DNA from: an uncultured Verrucomicrobiota bacterium
Lineage (GTDB): Bacteria; Verrucomicrobiota; Verrucomicrobiia; Limisphaerales; UBA1319
DNA length: 35,976 nt
Assembly (NCBI GenBank): GCA_903845125.1
Contig: CAIMWS010000035.1
Coordinates: forward strand, 1-35,976
Direction: 5' to 3'
Every line of letters begins with the position of its first letter. Position 1 is the first letter of the stretch. Below the pieces are notes generated by a model. The model was given only the letters and a program-made list of their open reading frames with translations, was not told the DNA's origin and ran no database searches. This document shows, piece after piece, positions 34,409 to 35,976 of the stretch. A program made the position numbers and the translations under genes.

Positions 34409-35623
34409 TTAAAAGGCTGGTCCGGCCGGCTTGCCGGTTCCCGAGGCGGAGGCGGGCAGATCCAGGGCCAGCAAACCTGCCCCGGCCGCGGCGGCCACGG
34501 GATGGACCTCGGGCCGCACCTGCGTGGCCGCGAAATAAGCCTCCCCGACAGCCGCGGCGAAGGCCGCCACGCGGGAGGCCTCGACAAACGCCACCATGCA
34601 CCCGCCGAAACCGGCGCCCGCCTGCCGGGCGCCGACCACTCCTGGCGCGGCGGTCATGGCCCGCATCATGGCGTCCATGGCGGGAGCGCCGATTTCATAC
34701 AGGCTGCAGGCCCCCTGGAAGGATTCGGCCGTGAGCCGGCCGATGGCCCCGAAGTCCGCCGCCTCGAGCGCGGCTGCCAGCTGCAGCACCCGTTCATTTT
34801 CCTCGACGATGAACCGGCAGCGCCGGGCCACTTCGGCCGGGAGTTCCGGCGCGCGCTGGCGAAACTGTTCCACGGTGATGTCCCGGAGCGCCTGCAAGCC
34901 GAGCTGGCGCGCCCCGGCCTCGCATTGGGCCCGGCGCCGGCCATATTCGGAGCCGGCCAGCTCCCGCTTGGAGCGGGTATCGCAGATCACCACCTGGAGG
35001 GAGGCCGGCAGCCGCACCCGGCGGCTGGAGAGATCGCGGCAATCCAGCAGCAGGGCGCAATCCTGCTCCCCGGCGCAGGAGGTGTATTGGTCGAGGATGC
35101 CACAGTTGACCCCCACAAATTGGTTCTCCGCCCGCTGGCAGAGCAGCGCCTTGCGGGCCGGCTCCAGCCGCCAGCCACCCAGGGCCTCGAACACGGTGGC
35201 CGCCGCACATTCCAGGGCCGCCGACGAACTGAGCCCGCTGCCGATCGGCACCGTGCTGTGGATGACGCCGTCAAACCCGGCGGTTTCCAAGCCCTCGGCC
35301 TGCAGCACCTGGGCCACGCCGCGGAGGTAGTTGCTCCACCGGTGCCCGGAGTCCGGGGCCAGGGCCTCCAGGCTGAAGCTGTTTTCCGCGTCGAGGTTCA
35401 TGGTGTGCAGGCGCACGAGCCGGCCGGCGCGCGGGCGGGCGGCGATCCAGGTGTCGAAGCCGATGGGCATGGTGAGGACATGGCCCAGGTTGTAATCCGT
35501 GTGGCTGCCCATCAAGTCCACGCGCCCCGGGGCGCGGCACCAGAGGGTAGGCGCGGAGCCGAAGCGCTGCTCGAAAACCTGCCGGACGGAAGCCTGGCGC
35601 TGCTGAAGATCGCTCCGGTTCAT
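34409..35623 (-). CDS. galK: Galactokinase-like GHMP kinase with altered sugar-site motif
   Basis: The protein is 404 residues, the usual galactokinase length. It phosphorylates galactose, or a related sugar, at C1. Motif 1 is APGRVDLMGSHTDYN (Arg34, Ser40, Asp43). Motif 2, the phosphate loop, is PIGSGLSSSAAL. The catalytic Asp178 lies in VNCGILDQYTS. Motif 3 is GARQAGAGFGGCMVAF. In typical GalK, motif 1 reads GEHTDYN and its Glu contacts the sugar 6-OH; here it is Ser, so substrate choice may differ. Other positions are normal. It starts inside the end of the GH127 gene (ATGA overlap) and is followed 71 bases later by GH43, so it is part of the operon. No galT, galE or mutarotase is in the window. 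Confidence 0.85.
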   Translation of the reverse strand: MNRSDLQQRQASVRQVFEQRFGSAPTLWCRAPGRVDLMGSHTDYNLGHVLTMPIGFDTWIAARPRAGRLVRLHTMNLDAENSFSLEALAPDSGHRWSNYLRGVAQVLQAEGLETAGFDGVIHSTVPIGSGLSSSAALECAAATVFEALGGWRLEPARKALLCQRAENQFVGVNCGILDQYTSCAGEQDCALLLDCRDLSSRRVRLPASLQVVICDTRSKRELAGSEYGRRRAQCEAGARQLGLQALRDITVEQFRQRAPELPAEVARRCRFIVEENERVLQLAAALEAADFGAIGRLTAESFQGACSLYEIGAPAMDAMMRAMTAAPGVVGARQAGAGFGGCMVAFVEASRVAAFAAAVGEAYFAATQVRPEVHPVAAAAGAGLLALDLPASASGTGKPAGPAF

Positions 35624-35976
35624 TTCGCTGCCCCCTCGCGGCGCAGTAGCCGCGCGCCAAAAAGCCCGCCCGCCCAGTTATCGGGCTGGGCCTGGAATTT
35701 CACCGTGACCTTGTTTTTGCCGCGGGTCAGCGGCGCCGGGATCGGGTAAACGACGTCGAAAAACCGGCCCGGCTGGTTGTTCAACAAGGTTTGCGTGGCA
35801 ATCCAGACCCCGTCCACGAGAATATCGAATTTGCGGCGGCCCGTCTCCCCGCCCCAGAAGGTGCACAGCAATTCGGTGTCGCGGGCGGGATCAGCCTGCA
35901 GCTCGAAGGAGAACCATCCGCCATCGATGGCGTGGCGCCACTTGCGGCCCAGCGCCTCCCCCGCGCTGGTTTTATC
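35620..35976 (-). CDS. C-terminus of a GH127-type beta-L-arabinofuranosidase (5-prime end beyond window)
   Basis: The frame is open from the right edge to TGA at 35620-35622, giving 118 residues. They form a beta-domain typical of the end of GH127 (DUF1680) proteins and its DUF6805-like extension: RKWRHAIDGGWFSFEL, LCTFWGGETGRRKFDILVDG, FFDVVYPIPAPLTRGKNKVT and GGLFGARLLRREG. GH127 members release beta-L-arabinofuranose from arabinofuranosyl chains. The catalytic part is outside the window, so family assignment rests on this tail. The stop overlaps the galactokinase start by four bases. Confidence 0.6.
   Translation of the reverse strand, partial: DKTSAGEALGRKWRHAIDGGWFSFELQADPARDTELLCTFWGGETGRRKFDILVDGVWIATQTLLNNQPGRFFDVVYPIPAPLTRGKNKVTVKFQAQPDNWAGGLFGARLLRREGAAK

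Overview
The window is a GC-rich, gene-dense bacterial chromosome segment from a non-model organism. The gene content points to the Verrucomicrobiota, or at least to the Planctomycetes-Verrucomicrobia-Chlamydiae group. Supporting signs are an ENWRG-type membrane protein behind an ECF sigma and anti-sigma pair, a PD40 plus c-type cytochrome plus NPCBM fusion, a large FG-GAP/ASPIC-UnbV protein, a bacterial Ser/Thr kinase, a basic-tailed HU protein, and a dense set of secreted glycoside hydrolases. Shine-Dalgarno sequences are sparse, as is common in that group. This placement is an inference from gene families; no rRNA or tRNA gene is present to fix it. I see no CRISPR array, insertion sequence, integrase or phage gene.

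Layout. Positions 1-1178 (minus) hold a secreted protein with two successive metallo-beta-lactamase-like domains, cut by the left edge. Divergent from it is a four-PAS hybrid histidine kinase with a fused receiver (1405-4335). Next come an ECF sigma factor, a zinc-type membrane anti-sigma factor and a large membrane protein (4502-7513), which look like one operon. A Tyr/Thr/Pro- and Gly-rich exported protein (7769-8761), a zinc-type UroD/MtaA-family methyltransferase-like protein (8998-10056) and a short RodZ-like membrane HTH protein (10096-10620) follow on plus.

On minus, an HU protein (11904-12251) is followed by panE (10848-11831), with a strong terminator-like hairpin directly against the panE start. 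Divergent from HU is a soluble Ser/Thr kinase whose stop overlaps the start of N-carbamoylputrescine amidase (12444-14377). Then comes a 1212-residue exported PD40/cytochrome c/NPCBM fusion on minus (14551-18189). Divergent from it is a GH95-family glycosidase on plus with a good promoter (18466-20985). A 1252-residue protein with a duplicated FG-GAP/UnbV layout lies on minus (21043-24801), followed upstream by an isolated molybdate permease gene modB with a small upstream ORF (24984-25776).

The right third is a compact carbohydrate-use operon on minus, transcribed from beyond the right edge. Its order is the C-terminus of a GH127-type beta-L-arabinofuranosidase, then galactokinase (ATGA overlap), a GH43 multidomain enzyme, an unclassified TIM-barrel-type glycosidase candidate, and a sodium:solute symporter, closed by a hairpin terminator at 26048-26070. 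Together these suggest extracytoplasmic removal of arabinose from an arabinose- and galactose-containing glycan, import through the symporter, and phosphorylation of a galactose-like sugar. The most distinctive points are the unclassified 954-residue enzyme and the galactokinase in which the sugar-contacting Glu of the GEHTDY motif is Ser.
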